A DNA stretch of 64,000 bases from Berberis thunbergii. Taxonomy: Eukaryota; Streptophyta; Magnoliopsida; Ranunculales; Berberidaceae. Under the pieces are notes generated by a model. That model was not told the origin of the DNA. It searched no databases and saw only the letters and a list, made by a program, of their open reading frames with translations. A program made the translations under genes and the position numbers. Shown here piece after piece: positions 22,855-33,997 of the stretch. The stretch spans positions 372,001-436,000 of the forward strand of contig QNQO01006264.1 of assembly GCA_003290165.1 (NCBI GenBank). The letters run 5' to 3'. The first letter of the stretch is position 1, and each line of letters starts with the position of its first letter.

Positions 22855-23215
22855 TACAGCCCCCAATGTGAGTTATCCAGGATCCTACGCAATGCACAAT
22901 GCGCACAGTAAAAAAATTTCCAAAAACAATTTTTGTTCGCAGTAGGCAATGCGAGTTATCTAGGATCCTATGCAATGCACATTGTGAATAGTTAAAAAAA
23001 TTGAAAAAATTATAATCGCAGCACGAAATGTGAGTTATCCTGGATCCTATGCAATGCACAATGCTAATGATAAAAAAAAAAATTGTTCGCAGCAGGCAAT
23101 GCGAGCTATCCCAAATATTTCGCATTGCCCATTGCGAACAGGAAAAAAATTTCTCTCCGTTGTGGGCAATACAGAGTATCTGGGATAATCCGCGTTGGCT
23201 ACCGCGAACAGGAAA
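22855..23215 (+). repeat. Self-complementary repeat cluster 2 in the MULE, unit about 65-75 bp
   Basis: Five units start near 22857, 22938, 23025, 23092 and 23160. Each reads roughly GCAGxxGGCAATGCGAGTTA, then CCAGGATCCTATGCAATG, then CACAATGCGAACAG and an A/T-rich spacer. Inverted CAATGCG and CGCATTG halves could form hairpins. The cluster lies between the two convergent genes of the element. Confidence 0.78.
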
Positions 23216-25190
23216 AAAACTTACATATTTTTTTGAATCTGCCAAATTTTAAGTGTGTTTGTTCTTAAACTTAGTTTTCAAATGATTTTGCGCACTGTCG
23301 CATGATTTTTTTAAACTTTTTTGTTTACATGTGTTTGTGGACATGAACACTCTCGAACACATGGGGTGGCTAAGTGGACATGAACACTCTTGAACACATT
23401 GGGTGACTATATTTGGATTGAACAAAACAAAATAGTTTGTTCAATTTTTTTTTGGGGAGTAGCACTACAAGAAAGTTAAAGCTCACCTTACTCTTGAACT
23501 CAAATACACAAGTAATAAGCTTTGAATAAAAAAAATAAGTAACAAACTTTGAATAAAAATATAAAACTCTTTTTACAAAATTCCTCTACCACTATGAACA
23601 AAACAAAAAAACATAGAATCTTTGAATAGAACATAATTAATCGAACAGAACAAAATATTTATCACCTCCAAACATAGAATCTGTGTTCATGCCTCGACGC
23701 TCACTTCCTCCACCACCAATTTCACCACTATCAACACTAGTGCATACATAAGCTCTTCTTCCTCTTGTTCGAAGGTAATGGGTAGACATTTCATCTAGCA
23801 AATCTTGTATTCTATTTTGCAAGCGGAGCAAAATTAACTTGTCGAGGTTCGCCCCTTCTTCAATGAAGGCGTTGATCAAGTCACGAGCATGAGCAATTAC
23901 AATTTCCTGCAGGGAAGCATTAGATGTTAGTACAAACCATGTAAATATTTGAAAATACATAAAGGTAAAATGTTTGTACTTACCCTCTTATTTGAAATAA
24001 AATGTCTTTTTAGGGGATAACTTCTCCTCTTGTTTGGTGGTTGTACGAAGGGATGACTAATTCGGTGAAACCAGTTCAAGTAATCCACCGCATTGTCCCA
24101 TGGAAGCTTCACGTTGGCACCCTGTTGGTTAGTTGACACGACATCATACTACCACCTTCGAGCGAATGAAGCCAACACCTCATACTGGACGAAATAGTGT
24201 TTGTCGGATCTAACTCTATTCTTCCTTTTAGCTTGGATTGGTTGGACTGGGATGACTTGTACTTTTCTCGTTTGTCTCATAACTCTATCGGAATGACAGG
24301 GTTCTTCTATTTCGAGGCATAATAGGCAACTTGTGAACCATGTGATGCCATAAAGGGGAGCGTTTCTCTTGGACTCCACGTAAGGGTTCTAAAGTACATG
24401 CGAATTATATAATTGGGCGTATTAATATATGACACATACAAATATAATATTTAACTTAAAGATGCCTCTTCAGGAGACATGTCATCGAGAAGCTTTCTAA
24501 GAGTGATGATTTGTTCGTCCAAAACCCCTATATTTTGTGGGGGAACACTTAGCTATGGTAGGGAGTCTAACATCCCACAACAATTTTGCATTGCCCCATA
24601 TTCTAAAGTGATCATATATCCATGCCTATAAACGAAAACAACATAAACAAATATTTTGAAATTCTTATATATTATGAGGGTAATTAAATTTTTATTTCGA
24701 AACATACCTCCAAAAGAGGCAAATATCCAACAATTTACCTCGTTCCCTCTCTGCTAGTACTGGCCAACTGACGAAACAAGAATGCCAAACCTGCTACGCC
24801 CCATGCATACTTGTTAATGTCATCCATCTCCATCAGCATCTTCAAATATTCAATATGAACATTTGTTCCACTTTTGTCGGCAAATAGAGTCATACCCAGA
24901 AGAAACAACAAGTAACCCCTACGCACTTGTTGTTTCCTTTTAAGAGAATCAGTGTCTGTGGCTTGTCTACAACAATGGTCCTGAATAAACCTCATTTCCA
25001 CAGATTTTCCATGCTTCTTGACATGGGCCTTTGCTTTTTTGCTTTCAATCCCCAAACCATCCACCAATATTGTAACGCATTCATTTACCGTCATTGAAGT
25101 CGTCGTTCTAACCGACTTACCAAAAATCGGCAAATGAGTTATACGGTAGACATCATCCAGGGTGATGCTCATCTTTCCAAAAGGTAGGTG

Positions 25191-25195
25191 AAAAG
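25191..25195 (+). repeat. 5-bp TSD of the LTR element inside the PMD gene (left)
   Basis: AAAAG, repeated at 29882-29886. Removing the element and one TSD copy restores the uninterrupted PMD frame across the site. Confidence 0.9.
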
Positions 25196-28100
25196 TGTCA
25201 CGCCCCGATTTTCGAAGAAAACGAAAATCCCAAAATCCATGTAGGATTATCCGTTTCCCCAAAAGTCGGGACATGAATTGTCATTCACGGAAAATAACAG
25301 TTGGCATCTATGAGAAATAATCAATTGCACAATTTACCAAATAGAGGAAAAATAAAACAACTGATATGAAAGTCCATCAAAAGGAAGAAAATTTTAAAAC
25401 TCGTAGAGCCAACGATAACAAGTTCAACAATTTACGAAGGTATCTCTCCCAGAAAATAATAAATAACTCCGAGTTCTAATTACAAGAATTAAACTCACAC
25501 CTACAAAATAAAAATGATCTAATCTTTCGAACAACGCGCAACTCCCAGCAATGCTCGTCACGTATGGTACGAAATGCTCTAAGCCCGCCCGAAACAATAA
25601 GCTAGCATGGTTAGCCAAACTATGTCAGGTCTAACTAAGAAGGGGGAAAATAGCTTTTTCAAACAACTATCCAAAAGCCAAAACTTGCAATCTCCAAAAA
25701 GACAATTTCAACACAAACATGAAAGTGCATGACAATCATGGGTGAACACTAACTTACACCAAAGCAACCAGCCTCATTCGGCTCCAAACAATATTTTTCT
25801 TTACATCAAATGCAACTCAAGACACCCTAAGGCAAACCCTAAACAACTATGTTCCCATCCCAAAATAGTCAAACAAATAACCTTGCCAACAACACCGAAA
25901 TGAACAAGCTGTCCTAACCGGATAGCTTGACCAATCATCAATCAAATGTACATAACTCTCATGTTAGAACCCCAAATTGCATACCGTTTGGGGCAAAGGA
26001 AAGTAGACACCAAGAGGCTTCTATCCACATAAGGAATGCTCCATGATTATGCCTATAACAATACAGATGTTTCAAACAAAGCAGGCCATCTGTCAGCATT
26101 CAGCTGATTTACCTATTGTCACTAAAATGAGTATATCTTCCTATACAAAACTCAGATTATGATACCGTAAGATTCTTTAAAAACTAGACTCAAACAAAAA
26201 ACTTTTGGTATATAGCATGATACTGTTCTTACTCAAAACCACAATCAAAACCCTTGTAGAAACCTACACAAAATCAGTCCAACTACAAGACGCCTGCTTA
26301 ATGAGGGGGCGTGACAGCAAAGCTACATACATGTCCCTTCTACAGAGTCCCTGACCCAGAACCATTTTTGAATTAGCACCTTCTTTGGCATGTGTTCTAT
26401 TAGTGTAAAATAGTGTCACGTCCCTGTTATCATAGCCACCTCTCCCCTGCAAAAACATATTTCACCCATACCTGCTACTCTCCCCTTCCCATGCTGCCAA
26501 GTGCCAACCCATCCAATTTCATCAACCACAATAATCAGAGCCTAAATTGATAATTTCCATTTGGATTCACAGAAATAGTTGATAACAAAGAAAACCAATT
26601 GACATTATCAATCAAAATCTGCAAATCCAATCAAACCAAAAGAAACCCAAACACCAAACAAGACTAGAAAGAGAAAAAAAAATGGAGAATGGGAAAACAC
26701 ACTCACTGGTTCAGTTTCTCCATCCAACAAAACATTTATGCATATCAATCTAGATCGTCTACCCCATGGTGCAGAGATTTGATCCCTAAAAAATTTGGGG
26801 CTACCTGAATTACATGATTCAGTCCAGCACGATGTTAATTTCTTATGGAGCGAGAGGTTTGCACCCTACACTTGTAGACGGTCTCAATTCAATACTTATG
26901 AATAGAGAAACATCTTATTGGCCTGATGGAACACAGGTTAGTCTCTTGAGTTCATGCTGAATGTGGGTACTCAGGTTAGTCTCTGCAAGATAAATAAACC
27001 ATTTATAATCTTCTAATCAGACTATAGTACTTCTAACATGTTTTTTTAAGAGATACTTCTACCATGCTGTCTACACCATCCTAAGTTTTCTTTTACAACG
27101 ACATACCAACCACCACACTCTAGTTTCCTATCTTTAGTATCTCCTTCTATGTCATTCTTGGCCTTCTACTGCACTTTTAGTTTCTTCAAGTTACATCGAG
27201 GCACTCTATATTGGTAACCTAAGCAGGTAGTTCCTAATTTTCCTAAAATGTACTAATTTCATTTATTCCATTTTCCTCCTTGCTATTGGATCGTCGCAAA
27301 ATTTGTGTCTGCCTTATACTTTCTAACAAATCTTGTCCCAAACAATGCCCGAAAGTGTTTTCTTCACAAATGATACAAGTCGATCACTCTTATTAGTTTC
27401 ATATCTATCTCTCTCTTTGATTGTTAAAATCCTATAATCACCCATCACAGAATTCAAACACAAACATTGCAAAAACATGAACAAAATGAACAAAGAAAGC
27501 AAACCCATTCTCACAGACAAAACCCATTCTATTTTTGTAAATTGGGGATATTCTATTTTCAAGAACAACATGAACCAGCCACCCAATCAACAAATCAAAC
27601 AATCCAACAAACCCCATAAAGCCAAATCATCCCAACATCATTATATTTGCAAATACGCAAACACACCCAAAATTAGAAAAGAACAAGAAGGAAGAACTCA
27701 CAGTAAGAGAGAAAAAAGTGAAGAAAACTCACCGAATGAAATCACCAATAATTTGCGCAACCAATCCACGTCCACACGATGCCACTTCTTCTACTCAACC
27801 CCGCGATCTCCCCACACCTGCCACCACCTCGCATCACCATCATAGCACCACCTTCGTGCACAGTCTCCATCGCCATCATCCCGCCGAAGAGGATAAGAGG
27901 ATGGAGAAAAGAAGAGAAAGGAAGGCTTTTGGGGCGGTGGGACAGGCTGCCACGTGCGGTCACAAACCGTGCTCGCCGCCAATGAGGAGAAGAAATCGTG
28001 AAGAAGGGAAGGAGAAAAAGAAAAGAGGGTTTGCACAAGAGAAGAAAGAAAGAAGGGTTTTCTCTTTATATGGTGGGTGGCTATTCGCCCCCACTGAGCT

Positions 28101-28400
28101 TCTGAAAGCACCCACTTTCTAAACTCACCGAATATAGATTTCGAAATTCACATTCAATTAAATGTAACCCTATTTTATTTAATTCAAAATAAAATAAATT
28201 AGTTTTATGAAATTTAGGGGTGTTACATTATACACACGTTAAATGGAATCTCGCCCCGAGATTCGGTAGGTAAGAAAGTTTACTGAATTTCAAAGAAAAA
28301 AAACGACTTTTCAAACGAAAGAAGATTTTAAAAATACAAATTTCAATTGAATTTTGTAAACATGAATATTTATTGTCATTGGAAAAGTAGGGGTGTTACA
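25196..28400 (-). repeat. 3' LTR (long form, 3205 bp)
   Basis: Minus-strand start TGTAACACCCCTAC at 28400, end at 25196. A TATAAAG promoter-like site and CT-rich leader lie at about 28060-28010. About 2.4 kb of its middle (25280-27650) is absent from the partner LTR. Confidence 0.7.
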
Positions 28401-28710
28401 TTATATACAACTCAAAAGGAATCTCGTCCCGAGTTTCGCGGAAAGTGCTAACTGAACGCTACGGATATCAAAACCTCTAAAAAGAAAACAATACAAAATA
28501 ATGTCAAGCAAATATCGAAATTATAAATAAGATTGCTCGCGCACACACAAGTCAATAAAGCTTCATCATCAGATTCACGAAGAAATAAAACAAAACTAAA
28601 GTTTTCAAAGTTCGCTTTGTCACTTCATCTTAAGACTTCTACACTTCTACACACCCATATCCACATTCTGAGGATCACCTAGACTCTACCCCAGCCTAGG
28701 CTAACCAAAT

Positions 28711-28722
28711 GCTCTGATACCA
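28711..28722 (-). other. Primer binding site (iMet type) of the LTR element
   Basis: The minus strand reads TGGTATCAGAGC, three bases after the LTR end TGTGACA. This fixes the orientation of the element. Confidence 0.88.
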
Positions 28723-28725
28723 AAC

Positions 28726-29881
28726 TGTCACAACCCTATTTTCGAAGAAAACGAAAGTCCCAATATCCACGTAGGATTATCCGTTTTCCCCAAAACTCAG
28801 GACGTGAAATTCAATAATAACAGAAACATTTAGCAGCAATGACAAAAATATAGTTTAGAAAATAGGAACAAACTAAAATTTATACAAAACTCTAACCAGG
28901 AAAAACTGATGTCGCTAGGCCGACTAGCGAAACTCCTGTAACGCTTCTCAAAAGTTTCTAAACCTGAAAAGCTAATCGGCTACATTCCCAAAGGAATGTA
29001 CCCAAGAAGCAAAAGCTCACTTGGGTCAGCAATAAAGCTGGTGTGAGAAATCTTCATCCCAAAATCAATAAAATCGCACGTGATAAACATCAAGCTAAAC
29101 ACAAACAATACACAAACACACCAACAATTCGAAAAGAACAAGAAGAAGGAAGAACTCACAGTAAGAGAGAAAGAAGTGAATAAAACTCACCGAATGAAAT
29201 CACCAATGATTTGCGCAACCAATCCACGTCCACACGATGCCACTTCTTTTCTCAACCCGGCGATATCCCCACAGCTGCCACCACCTCGCAACGCCATCAC
29301 AGCACCACCTTCGTGCACAGTCTCCATCGCCATCATCCCGCTGAAGAGTATAAGAGGAAAGAGAAAATAAGAGAAAGGAGGGCTTTTGGGGCGGTGGGAT
29401 CGGCTGCGACGTGCGGTCACAAACCGTGCTCATCGCCAATGAGGAGAAGAAATTGTGAAGAGGGGAAGGAGAAAAATAAAAAAGGGTTTGCACAAGAGAA
29501 GAAAGAAAGAAGGGTTTTCTCTTTATATGGTGGGTGCCTATTCGCCCCTCCCCCCCCCCCCCCCCCCCCCCAACTGAACTTCTAAAAGCACCCACCTTCT
29601 AAACTCACCAAATAAAACCCTAGATTTCAAAATTCACATTCAATTAAATGTAACCCTATTTTATTTTCAAAATAAAATAAATTAGTTTTATGAAATTTAG
29701 GGGTGTTACATTATACACACGTTAAATGGAATCTCGTCCCGAGATTCGGTAGGTAAGAAAGTTTACTGAATTTCTAAAAAAAAATGACTTGTCAAACGAA
29801 AGAAGATTTTAAAAATACAAATTTCAATTGAATTTTATAAAAATAAATTTTTATTGTCATTGAAAAAGTAGGGGTGTTACA
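28726..29881 (-). repeat. 5' LTR (short form, 1156 bp)
   Basis: Shares about 750 bp with 27660-28400, including TATAAAG and the leader. A 22-C run (29550-29571) is expanded relative to five Cs in the partner. TSD AAAAG adjoins at 29882. Confidence 0.8.
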
Positions 29882-31288
29882 AAAAGTGTTGGTCTCAGGT
29901 TGCCAACGCTCTGCAAAAGCACAAATTGTCACATTATCAGAATGTACCCTATGATATTTAATAAAGGGATACAGACCACTATTTTAGACCATTCTCTTTA
30001 CATTATTTGACTCTTTTTTCAAATCCCAATCCATTAAGTTCCTATATTGATGCCGACACCGCAATGTGCCTCATTCCTAAATACAAGAAACATATACATT
30101 AAGTAATTCAATGTCCAAATATATATAAATAACGCGCTTTTATAATTTAACCAGCTAAAAATATTGATTTGTCGGCTCACCATCCCAAATGGCACAACAA
30201 ATATGGCCATGGTAATCGACTAATGTGGAACAATCCATAGGACCACCAAGATAAATATCTCGTCTAGCATCTTGTTTTTCGTTACCCTTCTCCCTTGCTT
30301 CCTCTTCTTCCCCTACTTTCTCCTCATCCCTTGCTTCCTCCTCTAACTCCTCATCTTCATGTCCAACACCCACGCAACTCAAACCTCCTTGCCCTTGTGA
30401 TTGGGCTTGACTTTGGGATACAAGTACTCGTATGTATGCTTCTTGATGATCTATTTGAATCCTCATTTGCTTCTCTCTCATCTTCTTTTTTACTTCTTTG
30501 TCCCTATTTTGTTCATTTCTTAATTTTTTGTTCTTCTACCACTTCCTTGCCCTTTTCTGCTATCTATTTTCGAGCAAACATTATCATGGGTCGTCTTCTA
30601 TCTCTATTACCTCCATCATCCCCACCAACAGAAAACATGATAAACCTTCAAATAAAAGGAAACAAATACTTCAAGATAATTTTTTTGTACAATATTCTAT
30701 TAATTTTAAGCAATACTATGACCAATTTGGATGTAAACAACATTATATATCTCATTTCTCTACATTCTAATAAGAAAAATACCAATTTGGAGCCCTAGAA
30801 AAGTACCAACATTATATATCTCAACATTAATGCAGAAAAAACATAAACAATTCTACTTTAAACATGGAAACAAATACATAAATGCACAAAAGCAAACAAT
30901 GGATGCTTTACTTATAATCCAAACAAAAATCCTAAACCCAAAGATAAACTCACTTACCGAAGAGTTGGAGTGCAAGAGAGATTCATTTTGCAAGAGATTT
31001 TCGAACCAAATAATGCGTTTTTGAGTTTTTAAGTTTTGGAGACTTTGATGGTTTAAGGGTTTCGATTTTAAGGAGATTTTGAGAAATTTTCTAGAGATAA
31101 GAAAGAGATTTGCAAAAGATTTGAGTGTGGGGAGAGATTTGGAAGGTATTTGAATGCGGGAGAGGGAGGAACCATTGTGGGAGAGGGAGAAAAAACTTAT
31201 CGATTTGAATGAGGAGGGAGAAAATGTTGGGTTTTGGTTTATATAAGTGGTGTGATAAAGTATGGTGGTGTGGTGTGGAAGAATAGAA

Positions 31289-31331
31289 TGGTGTGAGAGA
31301 GAAGAATTGGTGGTGCAGTGTTGTCGCAGCC
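31289..31331 (-). repeat. Right terminal inverted repeat of the MULE
   Basis: Reverse complement partner of 18242-18284. The 9-bp TSD TTGTTATTA follows at 31332-31340. The adjoining minus-strand sequence inward (about 31250-30950) looks like the PMD gene's untranslated leader with a GTAAGTGAG donor near 30956. Confidence 0.88.
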
Positions 31332-31573
31332 TTGTTATTATTAGGCTAAACAAATATAAATTCCAATATTTCAACTAAGTTTGGTAGCAGGTCTAGCTAG
31401 CAAAATATTCACAATTTTTAGCTTAAGGGTAGTGAGCCATGCAAAATTTCCTTTCAAACAGTGAAAAAAAAACAACATTAGTTGAATGGCTAAAGTTTTT
31501 ACATCCATATTGTGAATAAAGGTGTAGTGTGCGAGTAACAACATAAGCAACACACTCAAAAGACATTGTACCA

Positions 31574-32332
31574 TCTATATTACAATTCAGAGTGGTGTTT
31601 TACTATTCATTGCTAATTGGGACAAAATCAAATCGAAAAAATTAGAGATAAAAGATGGTTAGAATTAAAAGTTGAGAAATGTATTGAATTTGAGGGTTGA
31701 GATTAGTTTTCCATGATGGCATATTTGTAAATATAAACATGTAGAAGGACAAAAATAATGAAATTTTTTTGAAAAAAATTGGTGGAATATACACGTGGTA
31801 AAAAGAGAAAATATTGTGTTTTGCTTTTAGCAAAATGAAAATTATCATAACTATCTACATCGTTATCGGATTTTTGTAAAGTTAATATCGTTGAAATGCA
31901 TTTTTGAAGATCTTTCCAACAAAATCAATGATTAACATGGGCGCTAAAATTTTAAAAATATATATTCTATAAATAAAAAAACATATAAAGTATTGCATGC
32001 TTTTAATATTTTCAAAGCAATGAGACGGACCGATCATACAAAAAAAAATGAGTCGGGCATCCTAATGCACATTTAAACAAAAACTCTAAACATCATATTT
32101 TGATAAATTCAAATATTTGGAGAGAACTTATTCTCGACGTTTAAATCTTTTCCCAACTGGTTCAATTTTGACTGAGTCTAACCCTAAAATTTATAATATA
32201 TATTTTTACCTTAGAATAGGCTTACACTCAATACTTACTCAGAGCGAAAACGGGATAGTGATGGTGTTCAGTACAAAATATTTAGCAAAAGTAAAATTAT
32301 GTGGAGTGCCAACGACACGAGGCATATTCTAG
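31574..32332 (+). mobile_element. Non-autonomous Helitron, dimer 1 upstream unit
   Basis: 759 bp, 5' TCTATATTACAATTCAGAGT, 3' ...GCATATTCTAG. It is preceded by A. A short stem GTGCC/GGCAC (mutated here to GTG-CAC) lies about 12 bp before the CTAG end. It has no inverted repeats or coding capacity. It abuts the next unit directly. Confidence 0.85.
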
Positions 32333-33059
32333 TCTATATTACAATTCAGACTGGTGTTTTACTATTCATTGTTGATTGAGACAAAGTCAAATCGAAATAA
32401 TTAGAGATAAAAGATGGTTAAGATTAAAAGTTGAGAAATGTATTGAATTTGAGGGTTGAGATTAATTTTCCATGATGACATATTTGTAAATATAAAACAT
32501 GTCGAATGGCAAAAATAATGAAAAACTTTTGAAAAAGGTTGGTGGAATGTACATGTGGTGGAAAAAGAAAATATTGTGTTTTGCTTTTAGCAAAATGAAA
32601 ATTATGATAAGTATCTACATCGTTATCAGATTTTGGTAAAGTTAATTTCGTTGAAATGCATTTTTTAAGATCTTTCCAACAAAATCAATTATCAACACGA
32701 GCGCTAAAATTTTAAAAATATATATTTTATAATTAAAAAACATATAAAATATTTCACGTTTTTAATATTTTTCAAAGCAATGAGACGGGCCGATCATATT
32801 AAAAAATGAGTCGGACATCTTAATGTACATTTAAGCAAAAAGTCTAAATTTCATATTTTGGTAAATTCAAAGATTAGGGGAGAACTCATTCTTAGCGTTT
32901 AAATTTTTTCCCCAACTGATTCAAATTTGACTGAGTCTAACTCTAAAATTTATAATATATATTTTTATCTTAAAGTATATAGTGAAAGAGGTGTTCAATA
33001 CAAAATATTTAGCAAAAATAAAATTATATGGAGTGCCAACGGCACGGGGCATACTCTAA
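32333..33059 (+). mobile_element. Non-autonomous Helitron, dimer 1 downstream unit
   Basis: 727 bp, starts TCTATATTACAATTCAGACT, ends GTGCCAACGGCAC then ACTCTAA, followed by host T. The terminal hairpin GTGCC-AAC-GGCAC is perfect. It is closer to 36044-36771 than to its own neighbour. Confidence 0.85.
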
Positions 33060-33333
33060 TATAGATTATATAGAAGATATAGAATCGTCTATTTCGTCTC
33101 TAAATATAGAGTGGGGGTTTGGTTTGTTCATGGCTTAAGTGCAGAATACACCATGAACACAGAGAAAGCCTTCCAAGCAATATTGTGGTATGCATGCAGA
33201 GACAATATTATTAAGTAAATACTTGATCTAAAATTGGTGTTAAGTGATAACAACTTGAATGTCAAGTTACAGAATCCCACCATGTTGCAAAAGACTAATT
33301 AAGTCCATAAGAACCATGTCATGCCAATGGTGT
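33060..33333. other. Unassigned spacer between Helitron dimer and hAT element
   Basis: No gene or repeat end is recognised. Confidence 0.5.
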
Positions 33334-33341
33334 GGGGTGTT

Positions 33342-33989
33342 CGGGGGGGGGGGGGGGACCCAGGATTTTAGTCGAGGGGGGCGAAATGAAAAATACTTAT
33401 TAGTTGATAATAATAGTTATCAATGATAAAGCCAATTTATTTTTCTATCTAGTAGGTAACTAATATAAAAAAAATACATTGCATATACCAAATTGGATCA
33501 AGTGTAGTCCAATTTTTAGCCAAAATAAGGTCACTATCGATAACATTAGCAAGAAGCAAACGAACATAATAACTAGAATATATAACTAATATCACAAAAT
33601 AATTAGGATAAATATCTAGGTGTAGCTAAAAAAATTTGAAATTTGCGAACCTAATATGATCATAATACAATTTCATAGAAAAATTAGTTTATGTTAATAA
33701 ATTTTTATTAAAATAAACATTTTTAACATTTGCAATTACTAATAAAATTGCATTGAAAATAAAATAAAAATGCACTTGAAGAGTATCGAATTCGGGTCTT
33801 TTACAAAAACAGATAAACCTCCAACCACTACACCAACAAAAACATGTTAAAATATTTGTATAAACAATTAACATATTGTATTTTACATTATATAATTGAT
33901 ATTTTTAAGACTAAAGTATATATACAAAAAAAAAAAAAAATTAAGTTGAGGGGGGCTGCCCCCCTCGCCCCTTGGTAGGTCCGCCCATG
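33342..33989. mobile_element. hAT-type non-autonomous element
   Basis: 648 bp with an 8-bp TSD GGGGTGTT (33334-33341 and 33990-33997). The left end has an expanded 15-G run (33343-33357), then ACCCAGGATTTTAGTCGAGG. The right end read on the minus strand is CATGGGCGGACCTACC, then AAGGGGCGAGGGGGG. The related ends and 8-bp TSD fit hAT. There is no transposase. Confidence 0.7.
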
Positions 33990-33997
33990 GGGGTGTT

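Larger units (their letters stand above)
25196..29881 (-). mobile_element. Non-autonomous LTR element with a 325-bp internal region
   Basis: On the minus strand it begins TGTAACACCCC (29881) and ends GGGGCGTGACA (25196), with a 5-bp TSD AAAAG. The 5' LTR is 29881-28726 (1156 bp) and an iMet-type primer site follows at 28722-28711. Only about 325 bp separate this from the second LTR, 28400-25196 (3205 bp). The LTRs match over the first about 750 bp and the last about 80 bp but have quite different middles. No gag or pol is present, so movement would have needed enzymes from another element. It belongs to the same family as 11052-14599 and 47945-49617. The open frames in the LTRs (for example 27718-28122) are not supported as genes. 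Confidence 0.8.
23637..30600 (-). pseudogene. Plant mobile domain (PMD, MAIN-like) gene, split by an LTR element
   Basis: Minus strand. An acidic N-terminal exon (30481-30180) ends YLGGPMDCSTLVDYHGHICCA and is followed by a GT donor. The next exon (about 30080-29882) reads ICAFAERWQPETNTF. After the inserted LTR element the same codon phase continues HLPFGKMSITLDDVYRITHL (25190 downward), then GYLLFLLGMTLFADKSGTNV and KYAWGVAGLAFLFRQL (about 24890-24750). Later exons give WIYDHFRIWGNAK (about 24610), FVQYEVLASFARRW (24150) and a C-terminal exon ending at 23637. These are the hallmark blocks of PF10536 proteins, including transposon-borne relatives of MAIN/MAIL1, whose biochemical role is unclear. 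Stops occur in the second exon as well as the LTR insertion, so this copy is dead. Confidence 0.82.
18242..31331 (+). mobile_element. Composite Mutator-like element (MULE) with transposase-OTU and PMD genes
   Basis: 13,090 bp bounded by inverted termini (GGGAACAACTACACTGCACC at the left; its counterpart at the right begins GGCTGCGACAACACTGCACC on the minus strand) and a perfect 9-bp TSD. Contents in order: a FAR1/MuDR-type transposase with SWIM finger and a following OTU protease domain (plus strand, 18619-21826), two clusters of self-complementary repeats (22330-23220), and a convergent plant-mobile-domain gene (minus strand, 30600-23637). A SINE (19044-19210) and an LTR element (25196-29881) are later insertions; without the LTR element the MULE is about 8.4 kb. 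Its genes carry frameshifts and stops, so this copy is probably not autonomous. Confidence 0.88.

Noticed and set aside
22330..23215. CRISPR-like array
   Set aside because: Units are diverged, self-complementary and AT-spaced in a plant transposon; there are no unique spacers of constant length and no cas genes.
23463..23475. CACTACAAGAAAG, a CACTA-like terminal motif inside the MULE
   Set aside because: No matching inverted end or subterminal repeats were found nearby, and it lies in the untranslated region next to the PMD gene; probably chance.
27718..29595. Open frames on both strands with Pro/Arg/His-rich products (for example 27718-28122, 29211-29585)
   Set aside because: They occur in both LTRs of one element, on opposite strands, with low-complexity composition; they are LTR sequence, not genes.
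30295..30798. 167-residue plus-strand frame opposite the PMD N-terminal exon
   Set aside because: It is the shadow of the acidic Glu-rich PMD segment and has no motif of its own.
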